Made by a program: the position numbers and the translations under genes
Notes under the pieces: generated by a model
What the model was told of the DNA's origin: nothing
What the model saw: only the letters and a program-made list of their open reading frames with translations
The model's database searches: none
Assembly: GCF_040214835.1 (NCBI RefSeq)
Contig: NZ_CP157874.1
Location: 4,406,001 to 4,470,000, forward strand
DNA: 64,000 bases
Origin: Pseudomonas asiatica
GTDB taxonomy: Bacteria > Pseudomonadota > Gammaproteobacteria > Pseudomonadales > Pseudomonadaceae
Direction: 5' to 3'
Part shown: in pieces, positions 18,369 through 26,647 of the stretch
Numbering within the stretch: position 1 is the stretch's first letter
Layout of the letters: each line of letters opens with the position of its first letter

Positions 18369-20006
18369 TTACAGCGCCATGTCATTCTCAGGCTTGCTCT
18401 CGACCGGCTGGCTCGGTGCAACCGTGGTGCCGACGCTTTCGTCGATCACCGGTGGCTTCTCGAGCTGCAGCACTTCAGCGGTGTAGTTCCACTCTTTCTG
18501 GGTGGCCGCCGCCGAGTCGTTCAGCTTGGTGCCGTAGCTCGGCACGATCTGCTTGATCTTGGCCTGCCACTCAGGGGTAGCGACCTTCTCCTTGAACACG
18601 GTTTCCAGCACGTTCAGCATGATCGGTGCCGCAGTCGAAGCACCTGGCGATGCACCCAGCAGGCCGGCGATGGTGCGGTCTTCGGAAGCGACCACTTCGG
18701 TGCCCAGCTTCAGCACGCCGCCCTTCTCGGCATCACGCTTGATGATCTGCACGCGCTGACCGGCCTGCCACAGGCGCCAGTCTTCCTTCTTGGCGTTCGG
18801 GAAGTAGGTGCGCAGGGCTTCGAAGCGGTCGTCGTCAGACAGCATCAGCTGGCCAGCGAGGTATTCCACCAGCGGATACTGATCGATGCCGACCTTGGTC
18901 ATCGGCCACACGTTGTGGGTGGTGGTGCTGCTCAGCAGGTCCAGGTACGAGCCGTTCTTCAGGAACTTGGTCGAGAAGGTGGCGAATGGGCCGAACAGGA
19001 TCACGCGCTTGCCATCCAGCACGCGGGTGTCCAAGTGCGGAACCGACATGGGTGGCGCACCGGTCGAGGCGATGCCGTAGGCCTTGGCCATGTGCTGCAT
19101 GGCCACGGTCGGGTTCTCGGTCACCAGGAACGAGCCGCCCACCGGGAAGCCTGCGTATTCCTTGGCTTCAGGAATGCCCGACTTCTGCAGCAGCTTCAGC
19201 GCGCCGCCGCCGGCACCGATGAACAGGAACTTGGCGTCAGTGGCCGATTCGCTACCGTCCTTCAGGTTCTTGTACTCGACGTGCCACGAGCCGTCCTTGT
19301 TGCGGGTGATGTCCTGCACTTCGCTGGACAGCTTCAGGTCGAAGTTTTCCTGGGTTTTCAGGTGGCCGACAAACTGGCGGGTGATCTCGCCGAAGTTGAC
19401 GTCGGTGCCGATTGGCGTCCAGGTCACGGCCAGCTTCTGGTTAGGATCGCGGCCTTCCATCATCAGCGGGACCCACTTGGCGATCTGCGCGTGGTCCTCG
19501 GAGTACTGCATCGGGCGGAACAGCGGGCTGGCCTGCAGTGCGTCGTAACGCTTCTTCAGGAACTTGATGTTGTCATCGCCCCACACGAAGCTCATGTGCG
19601 GCGTGGTGTTGATGAACGAATGCGGGTTCTTCAGCACGCCCTGGCGGACCTGCCACGACCAGAACTGACGGGAGATCTGGAAGGCCTCGTTGATTTCGAT
19701 GGCCTTGGTGATATTGACGTTGCCGTCCTTGTCTTCCGGGGTGTAGTTCAGCTCGGCCAGCGCGGAGTGGCCGGTACCGGCGTTGTTCCAGCCGTTGGAG
19801 CTTTCTTCGGCCACGCCATCCAGGCGCTCGACCATTTCCATCGACCAGCTTGGCTCCAGCTCGTGCAACCACACGGCCAGGGTCGAGCTCATGATGCCGC
19901 CGCCGACCAGCAGCACATCTACTTTCTTGGTTTCTGCGGCGTGCGCTTGCATGACGCTTGCAGCGACAGCCAGACCCAGCAAGGTCTTGCCAGCTTTCTT
20001 GAACAT
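18369..20006 (-). CDS. mqo: malate:quinone oxidoreductase
   Basis: A 545-residue FAD enzyme that oxidises L-malate to oxaloacetate and passes electrons to quinone at the inner membrane, by-passing NAD-malate dehydrogenase. The FAD-binding start is [16 protein letters not shown] near residue 30. [20 protein letters not shown] and [14 protein letters not shown] are Mqo hallmarks. A hydrophobic N-terminal stretch of about 23 residues looks signal-like, as in other Pseudomonas Mqo paralogues. The C-terminus carries an extension ending PENDMAL. It is monocistronic with its own terminator. Confidence 0.95.
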   Translation of the reverse strand: MFKKAGKTLLGLAVAASVMQAHAAETKKVDVLLVGGGIMSSTLAVWLHELEPSWSMEMVERLDGVAEESSNGWNNAGTGHSALAELNYTPEDKDGNVNITKAIEINEAFQISRQFWSWQVRQGVLKNPHSFINTTPHMSFVWGDDNIKFLKKRYDALQASPLFRPMQYSEDHAQIAKWVPLMMEGRDPNQKLAVTWTPIGTDVNFGEITRQFVGHLKTQENFDLKLSSEVQDITRNKDGSWHVEYKNLKDGSESATDAKFLFIGAGGGALKLLQKSGIPEAKEYAGFPVGGSFLVTENPTVAMQHMAKAYGIASTGAPPMSVPHLDTRVLDGKRVILFGPFATFSTKFLKNGSYLDLLSSTTTHNVWPMTKVGIDQYPLVEYLAGQLMLSDDDRFEALRTYFPNAKKEDWRLWQAGQRVQIIKRDAEKGGVLKLGTEVVASEDRTIAGLLGASPGASTAAPIMLNVLETVFKEKVATPEWQAKIKQIVPSYGTKLNDSAAATQKEWNYTAEVLQLEKPPVIDESVGTTVAPSQPVESKPENDMAL

Positions 20007-20256
20007 TGATCGATTCCAGTCAGGAGAACAGGGGGTGGGCCTGTGGCTGGCCCAAGTAAAGCATGTTCTGCAGCGCAGGCTTGTTGTTGATCATTGTTCA
20101 GCAGCCAGAGAACCAGAAAACGACTCGGCCTTTTGTCGAATTGACCGACAAGGCTGAATCGTTTTTCCGATTGTAGCTCAAATGCCAGCACAAACAAATT
20201 GCCACCCGGAGCGTCAAGGCGACGGGTTGCCTCAGTGGCAGATTGTCACGCGGAAA
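20007..20256. other. mqo upstream region
   Basis: About 250 bases containing the mqo promoter. I see no confident hexamers, palindromes or small ORFs. It ends at the terminator of the next minus-strand gene. Confidence 0.35.
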
Positions 20257-20292
20257 AACAAAAACCCCCGATCACGTAAATGACCGGGGGCC
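20257..20292 (-). terminator. rho-independent terminator of the small lipoprotein gene
   Basis: Minus strand CCCCCG ... CGGGGG stem followed by TTTTTGTTTTTCC, about 45 bases after the lipoprotein stop. Confidence 0.85.
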
Positions 20293-20334
20293 TTGGATCA
20301 CGCCGCAAGCGTCGCGATCAGGGTACCGCCAAGA

Positions 20335-20526
20335 TTACTGCTGCTGAGGCAGCTTATCGATCGGGCCGCAGCCACCGATGATCTTGGAGATGGAAACCGA
20401 AGGGTGGAACAGGTAGTCGTAGGTGCAGTTTTTCGGCTGGTTGTAAACCTGGCCAGTGCAACCCGACAGCAGGGCAACACCCGAAACGACAGCAACGGCT
20501 ACGGTAGCCTTGAACAGCTTTTTCAT
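20335..20526 (-). CDS. small lipoprotein
   Basis: A 63-residue protein with a type II signal peptide: MKKLFKATVAVAVVSG followed by lipobox LLSGC, so the mature form is about 41 residues with a lipidated cysteine. It has two more cysteines (NCTYDY and GGCGP) that could form a disulfide. AAGGA lies 7 bases before the ATG at 20526. It sits between its own upstream region and a strong terminator, so it is monocistronic. Function unknown; the tail PIDKLPQQQ is polar. Confidence 0.85.
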   Translation of the reverse strand: MKKLFKATVAVAVVSGVALLSGCTGQVYNQPKNCTYDYLFHPSVSISKIIGGCGPIDKLPQQQ

Positions 20527-20783
20527 ACTAAGTCCTTTAAATGAATCATCTTCGGCCATCATTCTGATGGCGGCGGGATGATACAGAACCTAGGCATTGG
20601 ATCCAAGTCGCAAAGTGCACTGGCTGGTTGCACGTGTGCAACAACAAGTTGCCCTTGTAGGAAATTTCTCGCACTTCTGAAAATTCAGAGCTTGTTTCCA
20701 ATTTCCTGGTAGACGGTTGAAAAGCGGGCCGGTGGCGACGATAGTCTTGAGCTCTGCCTACGCACCACCAACAGGAGTTCCCC

Positions 20784-21401
20784 ATGCTCGGCGTCACCGA
20801 CTACGGCGCGTTCGTCATCGCCTTCATCATCGTCCTGGCCATCCCCGGCCCGGGCAACTTCGCCCTGATCACCGCCACCGGCAAGGGCGGGATCAAGGCC
20901 GGCATGGCCGCGACGTGCGGGGTGATCCTGGGTGACCAGGTGCTGCTGTGGCTGGCGGTGGCCGGCGTTGCCACCCTGCTGGCGGCCTACCCTGCCGCCT
21001 TCCACGTGGTGCAGTGGGCCGGTGCTGCGTACCTGGCCTACCTGGGCCTGCGCATGCTGCTGAGCAAACCCGGAGGCGCGCCGCGGGCCAGCCGCATGGA
21101 CAACGGCCAGTACCTGCGCCAGACCATGATGATCACCCTGCTCAACCCCAAGGCGATCATGTTCTACATGGCGTTCTTCCCGCTGTTCGTCGACCCGGTG
21201 AAGCACCAGGGGCTGGTGACCTTCGGCTTCCTCGCGGCGACAGTGGCAGTGGTGACCTTCCTGTACGGGTTGATTGCCGTGGTGCTGACGCACCAGTTGG
21301 CCGAGCGCATGCGCGCCAATCCGCGGATTGCCAATATGTTCGAGCGGTTGGCGGGGGCTTGCCTGGTGGGGTTCGGCATCAAACTGGCGGCAATGCGCTG
21401 A
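20784..21401 (+). CDS. LysE/RhtB-family amino acid exporter
   Basis: A 205-residue inner-membrane protein with about six hydrophobic helices. The family signature is near the start (FIIVLAIPGPGNFALIT), with a GVILGDQVLLWLAVAG second helix and the LNPKAIMFYMAFFPLF segment. Relatives export lysine, homoserine, threonine or homoserine lactones; the substrate here cannot be assigned. AGGAG 7 bases before the ATG supports the start. Confidence 0.92.
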   Translation: MLGVTDYGAFVIAFIIVLAIPGPGNFALITATGKGGIKAGMAATCGVILGDQVLLWLAVAGVATLLAAYPAAFHVVQWAGAAYLAYLGLRMLLSKPGGAPRASRMDNGQYLRQTMMITLLNPKAIMFYMAFFPLFVDPVKHQGLVTFGFLAATVAVVTFLYGLIAVVLTHQLAERMRANPRIANMFERLAGACLVGFGIKLAAMR

Positions 21402-21409
21402 AGGCCCTG

Positions 21410-21533
21410 GGGGGCGCTTTGCGCCCCTTTCGCGACACAAGGCCGCTCCTACAAGCGATCGCACCAGGCTGGACCTGTGCGCGATCCCCTGTAGGAGCGG
21501 CCTTGTGTCGCGATGGGCCGCAAAGCGGCCCCC
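21410..21533. repeat. REP pair, family B
   Basis: A different palindrome family from the family A units: CGACACAAGGCCGCTCCTAC in the left arm and TGTAGGAGCGGCCTTGTGTC in the right, with outer GGGGCGC/GCGGCCCC hairpins. Follows the exporter gene and may stop its transcript. Confidence 0.9.
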
Positions 21534-21599
21534 AGTCCTACAGCTGAAACTCAGAATTATCCCCTTCCTTGTAGGCCATTTCCCAAACATACTGCCAAC

Positions 21600-21841
21600 C
21601 CGCTCAAACTGTTGCGACGGATTAGGTCGCGCTCTAGTCTCGGCTTGTCGTTGTCAACTCAACGACCGGCTTTGACAGGCCGACAACTTCTCCGTGCACG
21701 TACACCCGTTATGGCGGCAGTACGTGGGGCACCTCGTGTGCGCCGAGTCTCCGGAGTCCTCGGTCTGTCAACCCGCGTACCGCTGCCACCCTCTTGTTTG
21801 ACAGCAAGTCCGTAGCAGCTCGACTGACTCTGGAGCTAACT
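21600..21841 (+). other. structured leader upstream of the DUF6124 gene
   Basis: About 240 non-coding bases rich in inverted repeats. GTCGTTG-TCAACT-CAACGAC lies at 21647-21666, a GACAGGCCGAC element follows, and CCGAGTCTCCGGAGTCCTCGG at 21743-21763 is nearly palindromic. No start codon with a ribosome site is present before the GGAG of the DUF6124 gene. It could be a long 5' UTR or a small RNA; neither is proven. Confidence 0.4.
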
Positions 21842-22105
21842 ATGCGCAAGATGGTCCCCGATCCACCCCACTCCCTCGATTCCACCCAGGCTCTGCAAGA
21901 CACGCTGGTCCAGTCCTCAGAGTACGTACTCTGCGCCCTGTTCGTGGCCCGCCAATCCGTGCAACTCAAACCCACGGCCCCAAGTTCGATCGTGATGCAA
22001 GCCGTGATCCATGAAATGGAGGCGGTACAGGGCCTGGTCGAGTCCGCATTGATGCAATTGCAGATGCAGGCCCATTTACCGGCTGAGCTAAGAACTTTGC
22101 ACTAG
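21842..22105 (+). CDS. DUF6124-family small protein
   Basis: An 87-residue, mostly helical cytosolic protein (VPDPPHSLDSTQALQDTLVQ, then two helices through MEAVQGLVESALMQLQMQ). I recognise it by pattern as a Pseudomonas DUF6124 protein, a family found almost only in this genus and usually next to DUF3077 genes. GGAG lies 6 bases before the ATG at 21842. Function unknown. Confidence 0.75.
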   Translation: MRKMVPDPPHSLDSTQALQDTLVQSSEYVLCALFVARQSVQLKPTAPSSIVMQAVIHEMEAVQGLVESALMQLQMQAHLPAELRTLH

Positions 22106-22112
22106 CAGGCCT

Positions 22113-22144
22113 GGCCTCTTCGCGGGCACGCCCGCGAAGAGGCC
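22113..22144. repeat. single REP hairpin, family A
   Basis: GGCCTCTTCGCGGG-CACG-CCCGCGAAGAGGCC, a near-perfect hairpin between the DUF6124 and DUF3077 genes. It has no T run. Confidence 0.8.
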
Positions 22145-22178
22145 GGCACAGACACCCAAGATTCCAGGGAGAAAAACA

Positions 22179-22451
22179 ATGCCCACCGACGACACAAAGC
22201 AACCCACCACAGTCGGCAAGACCTGCTTCTACCAAGGCGAAAACAACACCCACCCGCTGTTCCGCATCGAGCCCGGCATTCCCTGCCAGGACGCCCGCGA
22301 ACAGGCATCCGAACTGATGGGCTACGTCCGCGACCTGATCATCACCGGTTTGATGGATGGCGACCAGAAGCTGATCTGGGCCTCGCATTACCTGAGTGCG
22401 ATGGCCAAGGCGCTGCTGGATGATGCTGAATTGGGGATGATGAAAAGATGA
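22179..22451 (+). CDS. DUF3077-family small protein
   Basis: A 90-residue protein: a polar N-terminus, LFRIEPGIPCQDAREQASELMGY, then helices to ASHYLSAMAKALLDDAELG. The pattern matches DUF3077, small Pseudomonas proteins of unknown role. AGGGAGA is 7 bases before the ATG. Its TGA overlaps the ATG of the antitoxin-like remnant (ATGA), implying translational coupling. It lies beside the DarTG island. Confidence 0.8.
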   Translation: MPTDDTKQPTTVGKTCFYQGENNTHPLFRIEPGIPCQDAREQASELMGYVRDLIITGLMDGDQKLIWASHYLSAMAKALLDDAELGMMKR

Positions 22452-22630
22452 ACGTCGATATGCCAATTCTCGACTTGGATTTGAGCAACACCAAGCGTTT
22501 CGAGGCTTCCCGGTTTCTCGATAGCCCCGAAACGATAAATGTATTTCTGCAAGAAGCCATGAAGACTAATGATGTTTACGTTCTGAAGCAAGCGTTGAGA
22601 GAAGTCTCAAAGACAACACGCGTGCAGTAG
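22448..22630 (+). pseudogene. truncated HI1420/HigA-like antitoxin remnant
   Basis: A 60-residue ORF whose body (RFEASRFLDSPETINVFLQE then VLKQALREVSKTTR) matches the N-terminal half of HI1420-type addiction-module antidotes, but it stops before the HTH DNA-binding half. In the +1 frame the next codons read RAVADYYLSRNET, resembling the start of that HTH, and then run into a hairpin, so both a frameshift and a truncation look likely. No toxin gene is adjacent. It is coupled to the DUF3077 gene by an ATGA overlap. Confidence 0.55.
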
Positions 22631-22659
22631 CCGATTACTACCTGTCCCGCAACGAAACA

Positions 22660-22685
22660 GCCCCGCAGGCCTACAGCTGCGGGGT
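22660..22685. terminator. GC-rich hairpin after the antitoxin remnant
   Basis: GCCCCGCAG ... CTGCGGGGT stem with a short loop. There is no T run on the plus strand, so it may be a relic. Its arms resemble the tRNA-Ser terminator at 24924-24960. Confidence 0.45.
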
Positions 22686-22835
22686 ACCAAATCCCAAGCG
22701 CAGTACTTGGAAAGACCACCTCTGCGGGAGCCCAGCAGTGCAAAATCCATTCCCCAGAAATAAGAAGGCCCGAACGTAATGCCGGACCAAGCCAGCACCA
22801 GAGGATCGGGCGCGATTGGAGATCAATACTGCCGG

Positions 22836-22877
22836 ATACATCAGTAAGCGCCAAGTACAGCGCTTACGAAAATGTAT
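22836..22877. repeat. compound inverted repeat
   Basis: Nested symmetry: ATACAT-3-TAAGCGC-8-GCGCTTA-5-ATGTAT. The inner 7-base arms and outer 6-base arms are both perfect. It lies in the 342-base gap between the antitoxin remnant and darG. The arms lack the T tract of a terminator; a recombinase or regulator site is possible. Confidence 0.6.
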
Positions 22878-22889
22878 CAAAATTAAATG

Positions 22890-22952
22890 CAGAAACGGAA
22901 AACCCCACAGATTTGAAACTGAGAGGTTTTTCGATGTGTGGCTGAGAGTTAG
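22890..22952. repeat. left imperfect direct repeat flanking darTG
   Basis: By hand alignment about 49 of 63 positions match 24917-24980, the terminator and 3' end of tRNA-Ser, in the same orientation. It also forms a weak hairpin (AAAACCTCTCAG/CTGTGGGGTTTT on the minus strand) that could end darG transcription. Confidence 0.55.
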
Positions 22953-22972
22953 AGCCTTACCGCAATAAAATT

Positions 22973-24061
22973 CTAGCAGGTGCTGCTTCGAGACTCCGCA
23001 TCCCAATTCAACTCCTTCAGTCGATGCCAAGCTCTTTCTAGGTGAGAGGGCTTTAGATAAGCTCTCTTCCGCTCGCTCCAGCCATGTACCGCCTTGACTG
23101 CCTGTTCAGGATCATCTTTGGCTCCAGGGGCATTACACATAACCCAATGAACGGTGCTAAGTAGCTCCATTCCATACGGATCTTCAAACCCATCAATTAA
23201 CTCGGCAACCCTTTCCATTCGATGCATAGTTTCGACATCTTCGCACAAAAACTGCTCCGCTTCTTCGATAGAGCCCGCCTTCAGCTCCAACGGTTTGGTG
23301 GGGTCGTCCTGACCGTCTCCGTAGCCATGGATAAAGTGACCGTCTAGTTTTATCAGTACTTGCCTGAGATTCTTAGCATATGGGCCAAACTGCTTGGCCT
23401 CAAACTGCAGCCGAAGAGGCTTGCCACTTTCCTGCAAGAAATACATCAGCTTATGAACTTCTAACAAACTGACAAATGGATCCAGAAGCCCTTTGAGATA
23501 GCGGTCCATTAAAAGAATCAGTGCGGCACGACCGTCAGTCATTTTGGGACGCTCTGTTCTATTTGGCATTTCTTTTGCTACAGGTGCACCAGACGGAGGG
23601 TACAGCAGCACCTCAACATCTGGCAAAACTGAAAATGCCTCTTCAATTGCGGGCTGAACCTCTTCCCATTTTAGGCCACCCAACCCGCAACCAAGTGGAG
23701 GAATTGCAATAGACTTAATATGCAATTCATTCACCTTACGAACTAAATCATCAAGGCCGCTTTGAATATTCTCAAGTTTACTTTTTGACTTCCAATGCCC
23801 TTTGGTTGGAAAGTTTATAATCCAACGCGGACCTCCAACCAACCCGCCAAGATCAAAGATATGAACTTTACCCAGCCGAACGGCATCATTTTTGCAAGCA
23901 TCCTGATAGCTTTTGAACATGCTAGGAAACGCCTGCTTGAATTGCAACGCGATACCTTTACCCATGACACCTTCCGTGTTCACGGTATTCACTAACGCTT
24001 CAGTAGGTGCTGTTAGAAGGTTGCCTTTGCTAAGCTTGATCATTTTAGAAGTACCAGTCAT
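22973..24061 (-). CDS. darG: DarG antitoxin: macrodomain ADP-ribosylglycohydrolase
   Basis: A 362-residue protein. Residues about 5-155 form a macrodomain of the DarG/TARG1 class (LVNTVNTEGVMGKGIALQFK; INFPTKGHW with the family's conserved lysine; IPPLGCGLGGLKW). It removes ADP-ribose from thymidine in DNA, reversing DarT. Residues about 180-360 form the C-terminal DarT-binding/inhibitory region (HKLMYFLQESG). GAGGTGAGAG lies before the ATG at 24061, which overlaps the darT 3' end by 17 bases, so the pair is coupled. Base use is AT-richer than the core genes. Confidence 0.9.
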   Translation of the reverse strand: MTGTSKMIKLSKGNLLTAPTEALVNTVNTEGVMGKGIALQFKQAFPSMFKSYQDACKNDAVRLGKVHIFDLGGLVGGPRWIINFPTKGHWKSKSKLENIQSGLDDLVRKVNELHIKSIAIPPLGCGLGGLKWEEVQPAIEEAFSVLPDVEVLLYPPSGAPVAKEMPNRTERPKMTDGRAALILLMDRYLKGLLDPFVSLLEVHKLMYFLQESGKPLRLQFEAKQFGPYAKNLRQVLIKLDGHFIHGYGDGQDDPTKPLELKAGSIEEAEQFLCEDVETMHRMERVAELIDGFEDPYGMELLSTVHWVMCNAPGAKDDPEQAVKAVHGWSERKRAYLKPSHLERAWHRLKELNWDAESRSSTC

Positions 24062-24665
24062 TTTTGACTCTCACCTCAGGCTGATGCGTCGAATTGCGCA
24101 CGATCTCTTGCACTCTCTCAACCGCCGCCTGATTGTAGCAGCCAATGAAATGGATACCCTGCCAAGGGAACTGCTCCGCCACCAAGAATTCTGACTGTTT
24201 TTGGTGCCGTTTTTCTCCCCAATACTTGGCATTGATTGTGGACCAATCCAAGTCAGCTAGCTTACTAATATCGTTATAAAAATCCGTATGGTAAGCGCCA
24301 GCGTTGCCGTCGCTGAAGGCCCATTCTCGTTGAAGCCCAACACCAGTACCGACGGAGCTCACCAAATGCACGATGTCACTCTGACATCCTTCGGGCTTGC
24401 CGGTGTTACCTCTGTTGACGGTGTAGAGCATTGGAGTACGCGGACAAAAATAGAAGGGCACAAACTCCCCGACATACCGAGGCCCACAGCAGCCTACACC
24501 TATTTCTTGGAGCCTACGAAGCTTGATGTGATCGTAGCCAATAACTGAGTGCTGCCCTGATTGAACCATCACGGCATCTGACTGAAGGCCGGAAGCGATT
24601 ATCCCAGGTAGATTGGCAATATCTGTGATGTGATAGATCAGTACGTCTTCAGGTCTGGATGTCAT
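24045..24665 (-). CDS. darT: DarT DNA ADP-ribosyltransferase toxin
   Basis: A 206-residue DUF4433 protein that uses NAD+ to ADP-ribosylate thymidine in single-stranded DNA, blocking replication; it also defends against phage. Key features: the NAD-binding YHITDIANLPGI, HIKLRRL with R51, the YVGEFVPFYFCPRTPMLY core, and the catalytic glutamate E159 in QSEFLV. R51 and E159 correspond to the known catalytic pair, so it looks active. An ATG at 24686 would add seven residues; neither start has a good ribosome site, which may keep toxin levels low. Confidence 0.9.
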   Translation of the reverse strand: MTSRPEDVLIYHITDIANLPGIIASGLQSDAVMVQSGQHSVIGYDHIKLRRLQEIGVGCCGPRYVGEFVPFYFCPRTPMLYTVNRGNTGKPEGCQSDIVHLVSSVGTGVGLQREWAFSDGNAGAYHTDFYNDISKLADLDWSTINAKYWGEKRHQKQSEFLVAEQFPWQGIHFIGCYNQAAVERVQEIVRNSTHQPEVRVKNDWYF

Positions 24666-24916
24666 AGATCGCGCCCGGGTTGGCATTGAGTAGCCAGTCC
24701 GCTCGACGACCGTGACACCGACACGAAGGCGCGAGCCCTGAACTGTCCTTGTTTAGGGCAAATAGTATGTGCTTTCTGCTGAGTTTTCACCAGCTCACAA
24801 CTGTCGATCAGCGTGACGCCAAGGACGGTGAGATCACTCAATCGCTTCCCACCATACGCACCAGCCGACCTGTCAGCGACGACAGTTCCAAAGTAGTACA
24901 AATGGGCAGTACAACC
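24666..24916. other. darT upstream region
   Basis: About 250 non-coding bases that should hold the darTG promoter. There is no confident promoter and no tRNA fragment. Small ORFs across it have no ribosome sites or recognisable products. Confidence 0.35.
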
Positions 24917-24980
24917 CAGAAAACGAAAAGCCCCGCAGAAGTTAACCTGCGGGGCTTTTCGATATATGGCGGAGAGATAG
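24917..24980. repeat. right direct repeat at the tRNA-Ser 3' end
   Basis: Covers the tRNA-Ser terminator and the last bases of the tRNA. Partner of 22890-22952. The two bracket only darG and darT, about 2 kb apart, as expected for attachment-site duplication at a tRNA 3' end. Confidence 0.55.
24924..24960 (-). terminator. terminator of tRNA-Ser
   Basis: Minus strand GAAAAGCCCCGCAG ... CTGCGGGGCTTTTC stem, symmetrical, with TTTTC after it, 7 bases from the tRNA CCA end. It can work in both directions. Confidence 0.9.
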
Positions 24981-25056
24981 GGATTTGAACCCTAGGTACT
25001 GTTGCCAGTACAACGGATTTCGAATCCGTCCCGTTCGACCACTCCGGCATCTCTCC
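24967..25056 (-). tRNA. tRNA-Ser (CGA)
   Basis: 90 bases including an encoded CCA. The acceptor stem GGAGAGA/TCTCTCC is intact, and the anticodon loop GGATT-CGA-AATCC reads CGA. The long variable arm (GTACTGGCAACAGTAC) is diagnostic of serine, and the T arm contains GGTTCAAATCC. Its 3' end faces the darTG island, a common integration target. Confidence 0.97.
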
Positions 25057-25147
25057 AATGCCGCGCATCATACCAGCGTTCTTTTAAAACGCAAACCTTT
25101 TTTTAAAAAAAATCGCGTGGTATCAGGCGCTTGCGTGAACGTGCCGC

Positions 25148-25858
25148 TTACAGCGGCACGCCCAGGCGCTTGGCAACTTCTTCGTAGGCTTCGATCACGT
25201 CGCCCAGGCCCTGGCGGAAGCGGTCCTTGTCCATCTTCTTGCGGGTCTCTTTGTCCCACAGGCGGCAGCCGTCCGGGCTGAACTCGTCGCCCAGCACGAT
25301 CTGGCCGTGGAATACGCCGAACTCCAGCTTGAAGTCGACCAGCAGCAGGCCGGCGTCATCGAACAGCTTGCTCAGCACTTCGTTGACCTTCAGCGACAGC
25401 TTTTTCATTTCGGCCAGCTGCTCGGCGGTGCCCCAGCCGAACGCGACAACGTGGGATTCGTTGATGAAGGGATCGCCCTTCTCGTCGTTCTTCAGGAACA
25501 GCTCGAAGGTGGACGGCTCCAGCTTGATGCCCTCCTCCACGCCCAGGCGCTTGACCAGGCTGCCGGCGGCGTAGTTGCGCACCACGCACTCGACCGGGAT
25601 CATGTCCAGCTTCTTCACCAGGCACTCGTTGTCGCCCAGCAGCTTGTCGAACTGGGTCGGCACGCCGGCTTCTTCCAGTTTCTGCATGATGAAGGCGTTG
25701 AACTTGTTGTTCACCATGCCTTTGCGGTCGAGCTGTTCGATACGCTTGCCGTCGAACGCCGAAGTGTCGTTACGGAACAGCAGGATCAAGCGGTCGGCGT
25801 CGTCGGTCTTGTAAACCGATTTGGCCTTGCCGCGGTAGAGTTCGTCGCGTTTTTCCAT
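25148..25858 (-). CDS. purC: SAICAR synthase PurC
   Basis: A 236-residue enzyme that joins CAIR and aspartate with ATP to give SAICAR, step 8 of purine synthesis. Markers are the N-terminal [14 protein letters not shown] (ATP site), [25 protein letters not shown] split over two strands, and [13 protein letters not shown] 8 bases before the ATG fixes the start. It is the last gene of a minus-strand run dapA-bamC-MBL-purC. Confidence 0.97.
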   Translation of the reverse strand: MEKRDELYRGKAKSVYKTDDADRLILLFRNDTSAFDGKRIEQLDRKGMVNNKFNAFIMQKLEEAGVPTQFDKLLGDNECLVKKLDMIPVECVVRNYAAGSLVKRLGVEEGIKLEPSTFELFLKNDEKGDPFINESHVVAFGWGTAEQLAEMKKLSLKVNEVLSKLFDDAGLLLVDFKLEFGVFHGQIVLGDEFSPDGCRLWDKETRKKMDKDRFRQGLGDVIEAYEEVAKRLGVPL

Positions 25859-25888
25859 GATTGGGCTCCGCTTGCTTGAGGTGTTGGG

Positions 25889-26647
25889 CTAGGCGATTTC
25901 GCGCCAGTCGAGCCCGTGTTCCTGATTCGCCACCTGGAGCCAGTCCGGGTCGCACCCAAGGGTGTCGACGAAGCACTGGCGAGCCAAGTGTGGCAGGTTG
26001 TTCTTGCTGCTGAGGTGGGCCAGCACCAGGTGTTGCAGGTTGCTCCAGCCCAACTCGTGCACCAGGCGCGCGGCCTGGTGATTGTTCAAATGCCCTTGCA
26101 TGCCACCCACCCGCTGCTTCAGGAAGGCCGGGTAGTGACCGCGTGCCAGCAGGTCGCGGCAGTGGTTGGCCTCGATCAGCAGTGCATCCAGGCCCTGGTA
26201 ACGCTCCAGCAGCAGCGCGTCGTACGAGCCCAGGTCGGTCAGCATGCCGAAGCGCCGCTGGCCGTCGCTGACCACGTACTGCAGCGGCTCGTAGGCGTCG
26301 TGCTCGACCCGCGCCGCGGTCACTTCCAGGCTGCCGATACGCAGGCTTTCGCCACAAGCGAGAAAACCGGCCACCTCCACCGACTTGCGCATGCCGCGCA
26401 AGGTCCCCTGGCTGAGGTAGACCGGTACATTGTAGCGCCGTGACAGCAAGCCGACCCCATGCACGTGGTCGGCATGTTCGTGGGTGACCAGTACCGCACT
26501 GAGCTGGGCGGCCGACACGCCGAGCAGCGCCAGGCGCCGCTCGGTCTCGCGCAGGGAAAACCCGCAATCGACCAGGATGAACGTGTCACCACTGGCGATC
26601 AGCGTGCCGTTTCCCTGGCTGCCGCTTCCGAGTACCGCGAAGCGCAC
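25889..26647 (-). CDS. MBL-fold metallo-hydrolase
   Basis: A 252-residue metallo-beta-lactamase-fold protein resembling the YycJ/PhnP group. The zinc ligand motif is VLVTHEHADHVHGV near residue 57, with further histidines in ARVEHDAYEP and LVLAHLSSKNN. The start is a GTG directly abutting the bamC stop (TAAGTG), so translation is coupled. The substrate is not assignable: relatives include exonucleases and cyclic phosphodiesterases. Confidence 0.88.
   Translation of the reverse strand: MRFAVLGSGSQGNGTLIASGDTFILVDCGFSLRETERRLALLGVSAAQLSAVLVTHEHADHVHGVGLLSRRYNVPVYLSQGTLRGMRKSVEVAGFLACGESLRIGSLEVTAARVEHDAYEPLQYVVSDGQRRFGMLTDLGSYDALLLERYQGLDALLIEANHCRDLLARGHYPAFLKQRVGGMQGHLNNHQAARLVHELGWSNLQHLVLAHLSSKNNLPHLARQCFVDTLGCDPDWLQVANQEHGLDWREIA

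Noticed and set aside
18261..20009. A 582-codon plus-strand frame
   Set aside because: Antisense to mqo, which has complete FAD motifs.
22448..22630. An intact antitoxin of a new toxin-antitoxin pair
   Set aside because: Lacks the HTH half and has no adjacent toxin; treated as a remnant.
24749..24988. A 79-codon ORF beside darT
   Set aside because: Runs into the tRNA-Ser gene, has no ribosome site and no family resemblance.
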